From the NCBI RefSeq assembly GCF_009362735.1, contig NZ_WHNP01000010.1, positions 161,841 to 225,840 of the forward strand: 64,000 nt of DNA, written 5' to 3'. The DNA is from Paraburkholderia franconis. GTDB lineage: Bacteria; Pseudomonadota; Gammaproteobacteria; Burkholderiales; Burkholderiaceae. The translations under genes and the position numbers were made by a program. The notes below the pieces were generated by a model that searched no databases, had not been told where the DNA came from, and was given only the letters and a program-made list of their open reading frames with translations. Positions 25,260 to 33,245 of the stretch are shown one piece after another. How positions within the stretch are numbered: the first letter of the stretch is position 1; each line of letters starts with the position of its first letter.

Positions 25260-28132
25260 CTGTCCCGCGCGCCACGCTCCGACTCCAGTTCCATCGCGGC
25301 TTCACATTCGACGATGCGCTCGCGCACGTCGACTACTTCGCCACGCTCGGCGTGAGCCACCTGTACGCATCACCCGTCACGACGGCGACGCCCGGCTCGA
25401 TGCACGGCTACGACACGGTCGACTACAGCCAGGTCAGCGCCGAATGCGGCGGCGAAAACGGCCTGCGGCGCCTTGCCGACAAGCTGCACGAACGCGGCAT
25501 GGGCCTGATCGTCGACATCGTGCCGAATCACATGGGCGTGAGCCGGCACAACGCGTGGTGGCAGGACATTCTCGAATGGGGCCGGCACAGCGCCCATGCG
25601 CGCTATTTCGACGTCGACTGGCACTCGCCCGATCCCGCGCTGCGCGGCAAGGTGCTGATGCCCGTGCTCGGCGCGGCCTACGGCGAAGAGCTGATGTCAG
25701 GACGCATCGCGTTGCGCTTCGATGCCGATAGCGGCCGCTTCGATATCGCCTATGGCGATCACGCGTGCCCCGTGTGTCCCGTCGATTACGCGGCGATTTT
25801 GCAGTCGGCGGATCGCGCCGACCTCAGCGCGCTCGCCGAGCGCTTCGCTCCCGTGACGACGCAGCCCGCCGATCAGCCTCGCGCCATCGAAGGCCGCGAA
25901 GCGCTCGTCGAGTTCGTGCGGCAGAACGGCGCGTCGGCGATCGAGTTCGTGCTCGAAACATACTCGCCGCACGAGCCCGTCACGCGCGACCGCCTGCACC
26001 GGCTGATCGAGCGGCAGCATTTCCGGCTTGCATGGTGGCGCACGGCATCGGACGAAGTGAACTGGCGGCGCTTCTTCGATATCAGCTCGCTCGCGGCCGT
26101 GCGCGTCGAGCGCCCCGAAGTGTTCGACGCCGTGCACGCGCTGACCTTCCGGCTATATGCGGATGGCGTGATCGACGGCGTGCGCGTCGATCATGTCGAT
26201 GGACTTTCGGAGCCGCGCGAATACACGCAGCGGCTGCGCCAGCGGCTCTCGGAGCTGCGCGAGGGCACGACGCCGTATATCGTCGTCGAAAAGATTCTCG
26301 GACGCGGCGAGACGCTGCGCGACGACTGGCCCGTCGATGGCACGACGGGCTATGACTTCATGAACGACGTCGGCGCGCTGCTGCACGATCCGGCGGGCGC
26401 CGCGCCGCTCGCGAACGCGTGGGCCGAACTGAGCGGCCGCCCCGCTAACTTCGCCGATGAAGCGCTGCCCGCGCGCCGCCAGATACTCGCGGAAAATCTG
26501 CCCGCCGAACTGGACCGCGTGGCGCGCGCGCTGCATCGGATTGCACGCGACAACCTCGCCACGCGCGACTTCACGTACACCGCGATCCGCCGCGTGACGA
26601 ACGAACTCGCGGCGCACTTCCCCGTGTATCGCATCTATCCGCAAAACGGCTTGCGCAGCAGCGCCGACAACGCGTACTTCGACATCGCGCTCGACGCCGC
26701 GAAGCAAACGCTGTCGCGCGCCGATCATGGCGTGCTGGCGCAGATCGATGCGTGGCTCGGCAGCGGCACGGACGAGAGCGGCAATGGGCGTTCCGCTTCG
26801 CTGCAACAGTCGCAGTCTTCACAGTCGCAGCAGTCCTCACAATTGCAGCAAGCGCAGCCGAGCAATCCTGGCGCGTTCAATCACACGGCATCGGCGCGCC
26901 GAACGGTGCAGACGCTGTTCGCGCAACTGACGGCGCCCGTCGCCGCGAAGGCGATCGAAGATACCGCCTGCTATCGCTATGGGCGTCTGCTGTCGCGCTG
27001 CGAAGTGGGCGCCGATCCGGGCGAGTTCGCGCTGTCGGCCGAGCAGTTTCATGCGGGCAATCAGGAGCGCGCGCGGCGCTTTCCTCATGCGATGCTCGCG
27101 ACAGCCACGCACGATCACAAGCGCGGCGAAGACTTGCGCGCGCGGCTCGCCGTAGTGAGCGAAATCGCGGACGAATGGATCGCGACGCTGCGCGCGTGGA
27201 CGACGCTGAACACGCCGCATCGCCGCGCGCTGAACGGCAATGACGGCGACTGGGCGCCCGGTCCCGCCGCCGAGGCGATGCTGTATCAGACACTGGTCGG
27301 CTGCTGGCCGCCGGGTCTGTCGCCCGACGACGACGCGGGCATCAAGGCGCTCGCCGAACGCGTCGCGCAATGGCAACTGAAGGCGCTGCGCGAAGCGAAG
27401 TTACGCACGACATGGCTCGCGCCCGATGAAGCGTTCGAGAACGGCTGCCGCGAGTTCCTGTTCGACATTCTCGCGCCGCAGCGCCGCGACGGCTTTCTGC
27501 GCGAGCTGTGCGCGTTCGTTGCGCGTATCGCCCGCGCGGGCGTCGTCAACAGCTTGCAGCAGACGGTGCTGCGTCTCGCGTCGCCGGGCGTGCCCGATCT
27601 GTATCAGGGCACGGAGCTATGGGACTTCAGTCTCGTCGATCCCGACAACCGCCGGCCCGTCGATTTCGCGCGGCGACAAACGATGCTGGCGGATGCGCCG
27701 CCCTCCGCCTATCTCGCGAACTGGCGCGATGGCCGCGTGAAGCTCGCCGTCATCCAGCGGATGCTCGCGTTGCGCATGCAGATACCGGAACTGCTCAGCA
27801 AGGGCACCTATCTGCCGCTGACGGTGCAAGGCCGGCACGCGGATCGTGTGATCGCGTTCGCGCGGCGTCACGGCAACTGCTGGGCGGTGGTGATCGCGAC
27901 GCGTCTGTCGACGGCGCTGCTCGACGCAGACAACGACGTGCCGCTCGTCGATCCGATCAGTTGGGAGGACACGGCCGCGCAGATGCCCGAAGAACTCTTT
28001 GCGCGCGCGCTGTTCGACTGGGTGAGCCCCGCCGCGCCGAAGGTTGAAGACACGGGGCTGCTCTATCTGCGCGATGCGCTGACGACGATGCCCGTTGCCG
28101 TGCTCGTCGAGGATGGTGTGCCGCGTGTGTGA
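25256..28132 (+). CDS. treY: Malto-oligosyltrehalose synthase
   Basis: A 958-residue TreY, GH13_26. N-terminal TLRLQFHRGFTFDDALAHVDYF and GVSHLYASPVTTATPGSMHGYD are diagnostic. Further motifs are VDIVPNHMGVS, the nucleophile in VRVDHVDGLSEPREY, the acid in YIVVEKILGRGETL and TATHDHKRGEDLRAR. It converts the reducing end of a maltodextrin to a trehalosyl group for TreZ. Residues about 510-545 are an unusual Gln/Ser-rich insert (SLQQSQSSQSQQSSQLQQ), presumably a loop or linker. The ATG overlaps the malQ stop by 4 nt. The gene ends 3 bp from the convergent CorC-like gene with no visible terminator. Confidence 0.95.
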   Translation: MTVPRATLRLQFHRGFTFDDALAHVDYFATLGVSHLYASPVTTATPGSMHGYDTVDYSQVSAECGGENGLRRLADKLHERGMGLIVDIVPNHMGVSRHNAWWQDILEWGRHSAHARYFDVDWHSPDPALRGKVLMPVLGAAYGEELMSGRIALRFDADSGRFDIAYGDHACPVCPVDYAAILQSADRADLSALAERFAPVTTQPADQPRAIEGREALVEFVRQNGASAIEFVLETYSPHEPVTRDRLHRLIERQHFRLAWWRTASDEVNWRRFFDISSLAAVRVERPEVFDAVHALTFRLYADGVIDGVRVDHVDGLSEPREYTQRLRQRLSELREGTTPYIVVEKILGRGETLRDDWPVDGTTGYDFMNDVGALLHDPAGAAPLANAWAELSGRPANFADEALPARRQILAENLPAELDRVARALHRIARDNLATRDFTYTAIRRVTNELAAHFPVYRIYPQNGLRSSADNAYFDIALDAAKQTLSRADHGVLAQIDAWLGSGTDESGNGRSASLQQSQSSQSQQSSQLQQAQPSNPGAFNHTASARRTVQTLFAQLTAPVAAKAIEDTACYRYGRLLSRCEVGADPGEFALSAEQFHAGNQERARRFPHAMLATATHDHKRGEDLRARLAVVSEIADEWIATLRAWTTLNTPHRRALNGNDGDWAPGPAAEAMLYQTLVGCWPPGLSPDDDAGIKALAERVAQWQLKALREAKLRTTWLAPDEAFENGCREFLFDILAPQRRDGFLRELCAFVARIARAGVVNSLQQTVLRLASPGVPDLYQGTELWDFSLVDPDNRRPVDFARRQTMLADAPPSAYLANWRDGRVKLAVIQRMLALRMQIPELLSKGTYLPLTVQGRHADRVIAFARRHGNCWAVVIATRLSTALLDADNDVPLVDPISWEDTAAQMPEELFARALFDWVSPAAPKVEDTGLLYLRDALTTMPVAVLVEDGVPRV

Positions 28133-28135
28133 CGC

Positions 28136-29500
28136 TCAACCGCCTTCGTCATCGAACGTCTTCGGATAGACGCGCACCAGCACTATCCGCGGGCCCTTCA
28201 TCTTCTTCACGACGACATCGAAGCGGTCGAATTCGATGCGCTGCCCTTCTTCCGGCAGATCGCCGAGCGCATTGATCACGAGGCCACCGACGGATTCGGC
28301 ACGGCCTTCGTCGATGTCGATACCCAACGCGCGCTCCAGCGACACCACGGGCAAGCTGCCCTTGCCCATCAGCGTGCCGTCGTCCATGCGCGTCCAGTCG
28401 GCGTCGCCTTGACGGAACTCGTCGTGAATCTGGCCGACCAGCGCGCCCAGCAGATTGTCGAGCGTGAGAAAGCCGATCGGCTTCGCGTTCTTCTGCCCGA
28501 CGAGCGCTAGATGCGGCGCGCCCTTGCGAAAGCGCCGGAACAGTTCGAGCGCGGGCATGTTGGGCTTCACGTACTGCACGGGACGCACGTAGTGCGACAG
28601 GTCGTCGAGCGTGCTGCCCGCGTGACGCGCGAGAAGCAGGTCCTTCAGATGTATCGTGCCCGCGACGCGTTCGCCCGTTGCATCTTCGAGCAACGGATAG
28701 CGGCTGAAACGATGGCGCGCGACGGTCTGCATGTTCTCGCGCCACGGCAGATCGCGGCGCAGGCTCACGAGCTCGTGCGCGGGCCGCATCAGGTCGGACA
28801 CGGTCATCCGCGAAAAGTCGAGCGAATGCGCGATCGTGTTCCATTCGTCCTGCGAATAGGCGTCCTTCGGCGCGTCGAGTCCGTTCGCGACGCTCGCGCG
28901 GCGGCCGCGCAGTATCAGCTTGAGTTCTTCCGTCGAGTAGTGCGTGTCGCCGCCGTGATCGTCAGACAGTCCCGCGACGCGCAGCACGGTATTCGCACTC
29001 GTGTTGAGCAGCCAGATCGCGGGATACATCGCCCAGTAGAAACCGTACAGCGGTATCGCGACCCACAGCGCAATCTGTTCGGACTGGCGGATCGCGAGCG
29101 ACTTGGGCGCCAGCTCGCCGACGACGATGTGCAGGAACGAAATGCACGAGAACGCGAAGAACAGCGAGATGCCGTGTATCAGCTGCTCGGACTCGATGCC
29201 GAACACGTGGAAAAGCGGGTTGAGCAATTCCGCGAAAGCGGGCTCGCCGATCCAGCCGAGTCCCAGCGACGCAAGCGTGATGCCTAGCTGGCACGCCGAC
29301 AGATACGCATCCAGCCGCCCATGCACTTTCGCGAGCAGCTTGCCGCGCAAGCCGTGCTTCTCCGCGAGCGTTTGGACGCGCGTCTGCCGCAGCTTCACGA
29401 GACCGAATTCGGCGGCGACAAAGAAACCGTTGAGGGCAACGAGCAACAACGCGCCAACGAGCGCGACGACCTGGATCAAAGCGGAGAACTCCGGCAACAA
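28136..29500 (-). CDS. CNNM/CorC-HlyC family membrane protein with CBS domains
   Basis: A 454-residue protein: DUF21/CNNM transmembrane domain over residues 1 to about 200 (VALVGALLLVALNGFFVAAEF at the start, ACQLGITLASLGLGWIGEP), a CBS pair at about 215-345 (MTVSDLMRPAHELVSLRRDL; IGFLTLDNLLGALVGQIHDE) and a C-terminal CorC_HlyC domain (GSLPVVSLERALGIDIDE; TVGGLVINALGDLPEEG-like). Family members are linked to magnesium or cobalt efflux and tolerance; the older name hemolysin is historical. Specificity cannot be read here. It stands alone and converges on treY. Confidence 0.9.
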   Translation of the reverse strand: MLPEFSALIQVVALVGALLLVALNGFFVAAEFGLVKLRQTRVQTLAEKHGLRGKLLAKVHGRLDAYLSACQLGITLASLGLGWIGEPAFAELLNPLFHVFGIESEQLIHGISLFFAFSCISFLHIVVGELAPKSLAIRQSEQIALWVAIPLYGFYWAMYPAIWLLNTSANTVLRVAGLSDDHGGDTHYSTEELKLILRGRRASVANGLDAPKDAYSQDEWNTIAHSLDFSRMTVSDLMRPAHELVSLRRDLPWRENMQTVARHRFSRYPLLEDATGERVAGTIHLKDLLLARHAGSTLDDLSHYVRPVQYVKPNMPALELFRRFRKGAPHLALVGQKNAKPIGFLTLDNLLGALVGQIHDEFRQGDADWTRMDDGTLMGKGSLPVVSLERALGIDIDEGRAESVGGLVINALGDLPEEGQRIEFDRFDVVVKKMKGPRIVLVRVYPKTFDDEGG

Positions 29501-29593
29501 AAGCCGTCAGTATAGAGCGCGAAAGGCGTGTGAAAGAGCGTGTCGCGCGCCGATTGGCCATCCGGCCAGGTCATCGGTGCATCGCGTGTGCCG

Positions 29594-30394
29594 TCATGCG
29601 CCCGCGAGCGGCACGCGCAGCTTGAGCGTCGACGGCTGGCCGTCGATCCATTCGCCCTGTTCGAATGCGCCGTCGTGCGCTTCGGCGACGCGCTTGCACA
29701 AGCCCAGCACCCACGAGATGCGGCCGGCTTCGTGCGGGTGCGTCGCTTGCTCGCGAGCGAATTTTTCGAGCACGTGCGGCAGCCCGGCATCCGTCAACGC
29801 GGCGGGCGCGGGCGGCCACGTGACGGTGGCCTCGAATGCCGACGCATCGACGCGCGCAGCGAGCGCGACCGTCGCGCCGCTCGCGCTCGCTTCGACGGCG
29901 AACGTGACGAGCAGCCACAGCGCGGCAGCGAGTCGCTCACGGTCGCCGTCCAGTTGCTGCGCATCGATCGACGCATCGAGTTCGAGCGCGACGTTGCGCT
30001 GCGCAGCGAGTGCGTCGCGCACGTCGCCGATCGTTTCATCCATCAATGGCCGCAACGCGAACGGCGCGCGGTTCAACGCGAGCGTCCTCGTTTCGGCGCG
30101 CGTCGTATCGACGATCGATTCGAGCAGCTTCACCTGCTGATCGACGCCGTTGCGGATTCCTTCGAGCGCGCGTTGCGCAGTGGCGTCGTTCGTGTCGATC
30201 TTGCGGTCGAGCACGTACGCCCAGCTGTGAATCGCGTTCAACGGGCTGCGCAGATCGTGAGAGGCGAGGGAGAGCACATGATCGCGCATGAAGAGCGCCG
30301 TTTCGGCGCAGCGTCGCGCGGTGCGATCGGCGGAGGCATGCATCCCCTGGTTGCTGCCGGAAGAAGACGGTGTAGACGTGGTCACGATCGACAT
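29594..30394 (-). CDS. Histidine-kinase-like protein with a degenerate ATPase domain
   Basis: A 266-residue soluble protein. A clean HisKA phosphoacceptor box with H46 ([17 protein letters not shown]) is followed by a HATPase-like region. The N-box normally reads like RLxQVLxNLLxNAxK, whereas here it is [17 protein letters not shown] with no asparagine, and no glycine-rich G1/G2 loops are obvious; only [20 protein letters not shown] resembles a late ATPase block. It has no sensor or membrane segment and no adjacent response regulator. It may act as a phosphotransfer or dimerisation partner and not as an active kinase. The ATG at 30394 was preferred to one at 30478 because the extra residues are polar filler. 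Confidence 0.75.
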   Translation of the reverse strand: MSIVTTSTPSSSGSNQGMHASADRTARRCAETALFMRDHVLSLASHDLRSPLNAIHSWAYVLDRKIDTNDATAQRALEGIRNGVDQQVKLLESIVDTTRAETRTLALNRAPFALRPLMDETIGDVRDALAAQRNVALELDASIDAQQLDGDRERLAAALWLLVTFAVEASASGATVALAARVDASAFEATVTWPPAPAALTDAGLPHVLEKFAREQATHPHEAGRISWVLGLCKRVAEAHDGAFEQGEWIDGQPSTLKLRVPLAGA

Positions 30395-30520
30395 CCTCGT
30401 TGGCGGTTCATCATCGGTTGCAGTCTGGTCATTATAGGCTTGGCCGTTCGGACGATCTTCGCGACAGTACGCCGACACGCCTACAATAACGGTTTCGAAC
30501 GATTATCAAAGGAGCATCGC

Positions 30521-30862
30521 ATGACCACTGTCACCACCGCCTCGGGCCTCAAGTACGAAGACCTGAAAGAAGGCACGGGCGCCGAAGCGAAGGCTGGCCA
30601 GACCGTCAGCGTGCACTACACCGGCTGGCTCACGGACGGCCAGAAGTTCGATTCGAGCAAGGACCGCAACGACCCGTTCGCGTTCGTGCTGGGCGGCGGC
30701 ATGGTCATCAAGGGCTGGGACGAAGGCGTGCAGGGCATGAAGGTCGGCGGCGTGCGCAAGCTGACCATCCCGCCGCAACTCGGCTATGGCGTGCGCGGCG
30801 CGGGCGGCGTGATTCCGCCGAATGCGACGCTCGTCTTCGAAGTCGAATTGCTCGACATCTGA
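30521..30862 (+). CDS. FKBP-type peptidyl-prolyl cis-trans isomerase
   Basis: A 113-residue single-domain FKBP. It shows [55 protein letters not shown] and [16 protein letters not shown], the complete FK506-binding fold with its aromatic pocket residues. There is no signal peptide, so it is cytoplasmic. It accelerates proline isomerisation in protein folding. AAAGGAG lies seven to eight bases before the ATG. Divergent from the kinase-like gene; the AraC regulator follows 40 bp downstream and may be co-transcribed. Confidence 0.95.
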   Translation: MTTVTTASGLKYEDLKEGTGAEAKAGQTVSVHYTGWLTDGQKFDSSKDRNDPFAFVLGGGMVIKGWDEGVQGMKVGGVRKLTIPPQLGYGVRGAGGVIPPNATLVFEVELLDI

Positions 30863-30902
30863 GCGTTTCTGCGCTTTTGAATTTTGATTTTGACGTCCTG
30901 AG

Positions 30903-31673
30903 ATGAGCCACGCCGTCAACGACGCGCCCAACGTTTCCCTGCGCCGTTACGGCGCGGTGGAAGCGTCGGACGTGCACGACTTTCATCAGATCGTGCTGGG
31001 TCTCGATGGCTCGATGGTGATGGTCGTCGACGGCATCGAGCGTGAGATCGACAGCACGTCGGCTTGGCTCATTCCGGCGGGCTCGCGGCACGATTACGCG
31101 GGCGTCGGCGAGAACCGGCAGCTCGTGCTCGATCTGCCCGCGTCGTCGGTTGCGGTGCCGCAGCGTCTGTTCGACAAGGCGCGCGCGGTGGCGATCGATG
31201 CATCGCTCACGCAACTGGTTTCGCACATCGCGGGCCGCGCGACGGGACATATCGACGGCGATGCCGCGTGGCGGCGCTTCAACTGGGATGCGGCGGCGCG
31301 TCTGTGCGCAGCGATCGTCGAAGAGACGGGCATGGCGGATGCTGCGCCCGGCGCGGGCCTCGACTTCGCGCGCATCGACGGCTGGCTGCGCGCGCATCTA
31401 TCGGAACCGCTGCGTATCGCCGATCTCGCCACGCACTGCGGCTTCGGCATGCGGCGCTTTCATCAGCTCTTCATCGAGGCGTTCGGCGAAACGCCACATC
31501 GCTATTTGCAGCGTCTGAGGCTGGATACGTCGGTCACGCTGCTTGCCGATCCGCGCCGCTCGCTGACGGACGTCGCGCTCGAAGTGGGCTTCGGCGATCA
31601 GAGCGCGTACACGCACGCGTTCACGCGGCGCTATGGGATGGCGCCCGGCCAGTGGCGGGCGCTGTTGCACTGA
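30903..31673 (+). CDS. AraC-family transcriptional regulator
   Basis: A 256-residue regulator. An N-terminal cupin-like sensor (residues about 15-130: DVHDFHQIVLGLDGSMVMVVDG, IPAGSRHDYAGVGENRQLVLDL) precedes a C-terminal pair of helix-turn-helix motifs (IADLATHCGFGMRRFHQLFIEAFGETPHRYLQRLRL and LTDVALEVGFGDQSAYTHAFTRRYGMAPGQWR, cited as landmarks DLATHCGFGMRRF and VALEVGFGDQSAY). The effector and targets are unknown. It follows the FKBP gene by 40 bp and converges on metZ. A GC-rich hairpin at about 31700-31722 may end the transcript. Confidence 0.9.
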   Translation: MSHAVNDAPNVSLRRYGAVEASDVHDFHQIVLGLDGSMVMVVDGIEREIDSTSAWLIPAGSRHDYAGVGENRQLVLDLPASSVAVPQRLFDKARAVAIDASLTQLVSHIAGRATGHIDGDAAWRRFNWDAAARLCAAIVEETGMADAAPGAGLDFARIDGWLRAHLSEPLRIADLATHCGFGMRRFHQLFIEAFGETPHRYLQRLRLDTSVTLLADPRRSLTDVALEVGFGDQSAYTHAFTRRYGMAPGQWRALLH

Positions 31674-31748
31674 ACTTTCCCTTGATGACGATGGCGACGA
31701 ACCGGCGCGCATTCGCGCGCCCGGCTCTCTCTTCAAACGATCAAACGA

Positions 31749-32939
31749 TCAGCCGGTCAGGCCGCGCGCAAGATCGTCGCGGATATCGTCAGCGTTCTCC
31801 AGACCCACGGCGAGGCGGATCAGCCCTTCCGTGATGCCCGCCGCCGCGCGCGCCTCGGGCGTGATGCGGCCGTGCGTCGTGGTCGCGGGATGCGTGATCG
31901 TCGTGCGCGTATCGCCGAGGTTGCCCGTGATCGAGCAGATCTTCGTGCTGTCGATCACGCGCCATGCGTTCTCGCGCATCTGCTCGGGCGTGTCGCCCTT
32001 CACTTCGAACGAGACGATCGCGCCGCCCGACTTCTGCTGACGCTTCGCGATCTCGTACTGCGGATGCGATTCGAGGCCCGGATAGAACACGCGGCTCACG
32101 GCGGGATGCGTGTCGAGCCAGCGCGCGATTTCGAGCGCATTCGCCGACTGGCGCTCGACGCGCAGCGACAGCGTTTCCATGCCCTTCAGCAGCACCCACG
32201 CGTTGAACGCGGACAGCGTCGGGCCGGCGCTGCGCACGAAAGGAAACACCTTTTCCATGATGAACTGCTTCGAGCCAACCAGCGCGCCGCCGAGCACGCG
32301 GCCCTGGCCGTCGAGGAACTTGGTCGCCGAATGCATCACGACATCGGCGCCGAGCTTCAGCGGCTGTTGCAGCGCGGGGCTGCAAAAACAGTTGTCGACG
32401 ACGAACAGCGCGTTCGCGGACTTCGCGATCTTGCTGATCGCTTCGATGTCGGCAATTTCGGTCAGCGGATTCGAAGGCGTTTCGAGGAAGAACATCTTCG
32501 TCTCGGGACGCACGGCGTTTTTCCACGCATCGAGATCGGTCGGATCGACGAACGTCGTCGTGATGCCGAACTTGCTGAAGATCTGCGAGAACATGCCGAG
32601 CGTCGAGCCGAACAGGCTCTGCGAGCTGACGAGATGATCGCCCGCCTGCATCGCCGACATCACCACCGACATGATCGCGGCCATCCCCGACGCCGTCGCC
32701 ATGCACGCCTCGCCGCCTTCGAGCGCCGCGAGGCGGTCCTGAAACATCGTGACCGTCGGGTTCGTGAAGCGCGAGTACGTGTAATAGTCTTCGGATTTCT
32801 TGAAGCGCTCGGCGGCTTCCGCGGCGCTTGCAAAGACAAAGCTCGACGTCAGAAAGATTGCCTCGGAATGCTCGCCGAAATCGCTGCGTAACGTGCCCGA
32901 GCGGACTGCGAGAGTGTCGAAGTTGAGGGTGTCGTCCAT
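31749..32939 (-). CDS. metZ: O-succinylhomoserine sulfhydrylase
   Basis: A 396-residue PLP enzyme of the Cys/Met-metabolism family. PLP-lysine K207 lies in SATKFLDGQGRVLGG. Other landmarks are the ASGMAAIMSVVMSAMQAGDH block, FLETPSNPLTEIADI and SIGMLP-type C-terminal SFEVKGDTPEQMRENAWRV. It makes homocysteine from an activated homoserine and sulfide. The ATG at 32939 was chosen because MDDTLNFDTLAVRSG is the family N-terminus; an in-frame start at 33041 lies inside the leader terminator region. The leader holds a probable SAM-II riboswitch and an intrinsic terminator, so expression should fall when S-adenosylmethionine is plentiful. Downstream of purF. Confidence 0.94.
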   Translation of the reverse strand: MDDTLNFDTLAVRSGTLRSDFGEHSEAIFLTSSFVFASAAEAAERFKKSEDYYTYSRFTNPTVTMFQDRLAALEGGEACMATASGMAAIMSVVMSAMQAGDHLVSSQSLFGSTLGMFSQIFSKFGITTTFVDPTDLDAWKNAVRPETKMFFLETPSNPLTEIADIEAISKIAKSANALFVVDNCFCSPALQQPLKLGADVVMHSATKFLDGQGRVLGGALVGSKQFIMEKVFPFVRSAGPTLSAFNAWVLLKGMETLSLRVERQSANALEIARWLDTHPAVSRVFYPGLESHPQYEIAKRQQKSGGAIVSFEVKGDTPEQMRENAWRVIDSTKICSITGNLGDTRTTITHPATTTHGRITPEARAAAGITEGLIRLAVGLENADDIRDDLARGLTG

Positions 32940-32966
32940 GTTCGTTCTGTTCCGTTTTTTCCAGGC

Positions 32967-33008
32967 CGCATGCGCTTCCCCAAGGTTCCGCCAGGGTTCG
33001 CGCATGCG
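32967..33008. promoter_or_regulatory. 9-bp inverted repeat in the metZ leader
   Basis: CGCATGCGC (32967-32975) and GCGCATGCG (33000-33008) form a perfect stem around a 24-nt loop, 28 bp upstream of the metZ ATG and after the terminator. It could be a second leader hairpin or a protein site. Confidence 0.55.
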
Positions 33009-33013
33009 AGAGC

Positions 33014-33051
33014 AACAAAAAAGCCCGCTTTGCGTCGGCATAAGCGGGCTT
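33014..33051 (-). terminator. Intrinsic terminator inside the metZ leader
   Basis: On the minus strand AAGCCCGCTT (33051-33042) pairs with AAGCGGGCTT (33030-33021) across an 11-nt loop, followed by a run of T down to 33015. It lies between the SAM-II-like element and metZ, so it could serve as the attenuator or could end purF read-through. Confidence 0.88.
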
Positions 33052-33103
33052 CGTGTACGGGGATGCTGTGAGCGTCGATGGCTGTGCTGCTGGCCCCACC
33101 GTT

Positions 33104-33157
33104 CGCTTTAGCTGTTTTGGGTTTCCCCGCGTCCGCAAGCTGAGATCAAATCGACGC
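33104..33157 (-). promoter_or_regulatory. Probable SAM-II riboswitch upstream of metZ
   Basis: On the minus strand GCGTC (33157-33153) can pair with GACGC (33133-33129). The loop begins GATTTG (33152-33147) and contains GCTTGCG. Past the stem come AAACCCAAAACA and GCTAAAG (33112-33106). This order, stem, GAUUUG loop with GCUUGC, returning stem, A-rich spacer and GCUAAA, is that of the SAM-II (metA) pseudoknot as I remember it. The next gene is a methionine biosynthesis gene on the same strand. The exact pseudoknot pairing was not verified. SAM-II binds S-adenosylmethionine and lowers expression. Confidence 0.8.
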
Positions 33158-33245
33158 AAGCCCCGATGGTAACACTGCATGCGCTTTTCGGGACCGAAAC
33201 ACAGCGCGCGAGATTCGATCATACCGATCCCGCGCGCGCGGCGAT

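Noticed and set aside
31700..31722. Terminator between the AraC gene and metZ
   Set aside because: The GC-rich hairpin has a bulge and no T run on either strand, so it was not listed as a feature.
33014..33051. Terminator only of purF
   Set aside because: Not excluded, but it lies 195 bp past the purF stop and downstream of the SAM-II-like element, so a role in the metZ leader explains its place better.
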